Assembly (NCBI RefSeq): GCF_028389875.1
Contig: NC_084665.1
Span: forward strand, 18,942,001 to 19,006,000
Direction of reading: 5' to 3'
From: Rhea pennata
Taxonomy: Eukaryota > Chordata > Aves > Rheiformes > Rheidae
DNA: 64,000 bases
The position numbers and the translations under genes are program-made. The notes under the pieces are model-generated. The model did no database searches. It was not told the DNA's origin and saw only the letters and a program-made list of their open reading frames with translations. Shown here piece by piece: positions 61,401-64,000 of the stretch (positions are counted from its first letter, which is position 1; every line of letters starts with the position of its first letter).

Positions 61401-64000
61401 GAGAAGTCTTCAGAGTATTGCTTTCACCAACTATAGACATGAATGAGTAATTCTATCCATAGAGTAAAACCCTGGCACACTTTGGCGTTTTAAAATGACA
61501 AGTAAACTGAGATATGGTGCTGCCTGTGATAAAATAACTTTGTAGGTAATAACCCCAGGATAGAAATGAATTGGCAAATGTCCATTTATCTCCACTGACT
61601 CTCAAAAAACTTCTTCCTTGACACTAAGAGTGACAAACCAGGTATCAAGGTTTTTTAAACTCATCTATTATTTCACCTAATCTTAAATCAGAAATTGTTG
61701 GAGGTCTGAAAGGCTACGAATTTTACTGAATTTAAGTCTTTTTAAAGGCCATTCTGGCCTCCTTGTAGAGTTATAATGACAGGACACATCTCTGCTTCAC
61801 TCCCTAGTTCTCTCTTACAAGAGAACTAGCAGAGGTGTGCATGGTAGTAAACAGTTGTACCTATGCTACTCTCCCAACAGTCCCAGGCCAGGTCTGAGGC
61901 CAACTTAACTATTTAATAGTTACTCACCTGCAGGAGCATCCTCCTAAGGCTATCTTTGGGAAAACTCTGCTGGGATTTCCAGGGGGGAAACTTCAGTTTT
62001 GTGTACTGCACAGAAAAAAACCTTCCGCTATTTGCTGCATTAGCGCCTGGTGATCTTAGTCACCTTCAGTAATGCTAACATCAGGCAGGATATGTTCTCC
62101 AGGACCCTTCACAGAAAGGCCTTGATGCCACCTGTCGGAGGGCACAGTGGGATTTGTACAAAGCCTGAAGTGACATTATCTGCCAGAGTAGTGTGGAAAG
62201 GCCTAGTCCTGGCAGCAGCTTAGAAGCAAGTGTGTTGACAGAGCCACATGACTGAGCATAGCCATCCTGATTCAGGCACCGATATGACAGACTTATTAAA
62301 ATAGAATTACAGTTTATAAAGCACTTAATATACAATTGTATTCAACATCTTCTAAAAAAAAAGAATATGGTGAAAGAGCAAAAGAATAAATGAAAAATTT
62401 CCATCTCTTGTTCTCCAGTACGAAGATACACTTCTATTACCAATAATTGATCTGGACTTATGAGGAATAATTTTGAAATATGCTATAAAAATAGAAGTGC
62501 ATGCCCTAAAGCAACAGAGGATGGGGATAATTAAATGCTGAGAAAATACATATTATCAAGGAGAGATATTAAAATTGATGAAAAGTTCATCATTTTGTCC
62601 TGAAATCAGCAGGACCTCAAATAAGAATGTTGACACTATGGCTGATCTTTGCAAGTGCTTCTGATTTACTATACAATGTTTTTTTTTCCCTTCATGATCT
62701 GAATCTGTTAGCCAGGAACGGTACCCGTCTTATTTCTGAATACTGAAAAAGTGAATAGCAGAACTAAATATCTCTAAATGCACGATGTCCTGGATTCCTC
62801 ATTCTTAGGTCTTAAAGTACACCGTTTTAAGAAAATATTGTCTTTTTTTGTTGTTATGGTGATCATCTTTTCACAGCAGTTTGTAAAAATAGGAATGGCT
62901 AAAAATAAAAATCCAAAGAAACCTAAGGCACTAAAAAAGGAATACGTCGTGCAGATTTGTCTGTTTCAGAATAAATCTGCATATAGTGTCCTGCAATGGC
63001 ACGTTTTTACAAAGGGAATTAAAGCCATGAAATTAACATTTTAATGAAGTAGAGAGACCATTGACGTCAGGACCACTCACTGACTGCTGCTTCCAGGTGG
63101 CCTAATGAGATGAAAATGAAGTTTATATCTTCAGCTAGTCTAAGCCAGGCTTGTTTTGTGACTGTGATTGAATTTAAATGAGAAGATACTGCTGTGTGCA
63201 AACATGTCTAGGCTGGTAAGTAGCGTTATCAAATCTAGACAAAAAAATGCTTGATTTTAAATATTTTATGTTAAGGGAAGGGATTTCAGTCTTCCTTTCA
63301 CAATTCAACAGAATGGCAGAGCCAAAGTTTTATCTTTAATTCTACAGTGTGCCACAGCTTTTCTACTGGTTGCTCCAGGAATCCCCACAGAAAATTTTTA
63401 TTTGCTCATTTATCTACCAATGTACAGAAAACATTCTGGATTACAGAGGTGAAGTAGAAAATCATAAATCCAGTGTAGCCTGTGGATAACTCACACTGTG
63501 ACTTTTTTGCACTGAAGGCATGTCAGACATTAAGGTCAACTGATGGAAATGCAAGACTACTATGTTGCGAAACACACAGCTTCAAAGGAACTGCAGCACA
63601 TCATAAATTCCATGTTTCTAAATGCCACTGCAAGAGTTACATTTCACTACTCTCTTCACTATAAATAGTGAACAGACATGTATGAATATTCTTCATTATT
63701 CCTTATTAGAAAAATTAATCAATACTAGTTTTGCTTTAAATATTGCACTTCAAACTAGAGAATGAGACAACCATGGAGCTAGGGATATATCCTCAGAATT
63801 TGTAAGAAATAACTCAGAATCCTGCAAATAAATTTCATGTTATTTCACTTCCTATCCTTGTAATAATTTTAAAACAAACTAAACCCCTCATCTCCACAAA
63901 TCAGACTCAGTCACTAAAACTTTGCTTCACCATACCTATTCTTTTAAGCGTATTTCTCACTCTACTCCTGGGTTCACACACATCACATGAGGCAGTCTTC

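Larger units (their letters stand above)
46029..64000 (-). other. LCLAT1: LCLAT1 last intron (continues beyond the window)
   Basis: The acceptor AG of the terminal exon is at 46029-46030. I searched the rest of the window on the minus strand for the preceding exon (the FPEG-containing part and the segment ending in REG) and found no match, so at least 18 kb is intron. No CR1 or SINE is evident in it. It holds a poly-A/GA tract at 48023, a GC-rich patch at about 50808-51010, a TA-rich tract at 55487, a homeodomain-word-rich stretch near 57.85-58.2 kb, small hairpins at 58787 and 58946, and an exon-like segment at 61928-62005. Open frames such as the 91-codon minus frames near 60 kb resemble nothing known. 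Confidence 0.7.

Noticed and set aside
1..64000. CRISPR arrays, operons, phage or bacterial mobile elements
   Set aside because: Spliced exon, CpG island, CR1 and SINE elements show vertebrate DNA; no array of regularly spaced repeats was seen.

Overview
This window looks like avian nuclear DNA. It holds several CR1 LINE fragments ending in the CR1 terminal octamer (ATTCTATG/ATTCTGTG type) and one tRNA-Ile-headed SINE with a CR1-type 3' tail. That chimera resembles TguSINE1 of passerines, so a songbird or other passerine is the best guess. Interspersed repeats are sparse, as is usual in birds.

Only one protein-coding gene is securely identified: the terminal coding exon of LCLAT1 (lysocardiolipin acyltransferase 1, also called ALCAT1) on the minus strand at 45520-46028. 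It has a clear splice acceptor, two C-terminal membrane segments and a lysine-rich tail ending in a KxKxx-like signal. The catalytic motifs of the enzyme lie in earlier exons, which I could not find between 46029 and 64000. The gene therefore enters from the right and the whole right-hand 18 kb reads as its last intron. An AATAAA with a U/GU-rich element beyond it, at 41948-41953 on the minus strand, suggests a 3' UTR of about 3.6 kb.

Layout: 1 to about 900 is a very GC-rich CpG island, presumably a promoter whose gene I cannot name or orient. From about 900 to 41.9 kb is a gene-poor stretch with CR1 remnants (7.1, 12.75-13.17, 14.46-14.8 and 34.19-34.52 kb), the SINE at 14.92-15.06 kb, simple repeats, a long near-perfect hairpin at 29.87-29.93 kb and scattered splice-site-like signals. 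From 41.9 to 46.03 kb are the LCLAT1 3' UTR and last coding exon. From 46.03 to 64 kb is intron, with a homeodomain-site-rich, conserved-element-like stretch near 57.85-58.5 kb and a cryptic exon candidate near 62.0 kb.

In mammals the gene downstream of LCLAT1 is CAPN13, tail-to-tail, followed by GALNT14. I recognise no exon of either here. Most of the remaining open reading frames look like chance frames or frames inside CR1. No operon, phage, CRISPR or bacterial mobile system is present, and I found no clearly new biological system. The best candidates for a second look are the hairpin, the orphan CpG island, the secretory-peptide-like frame at 9148 and the LCLAT1 intron elements.
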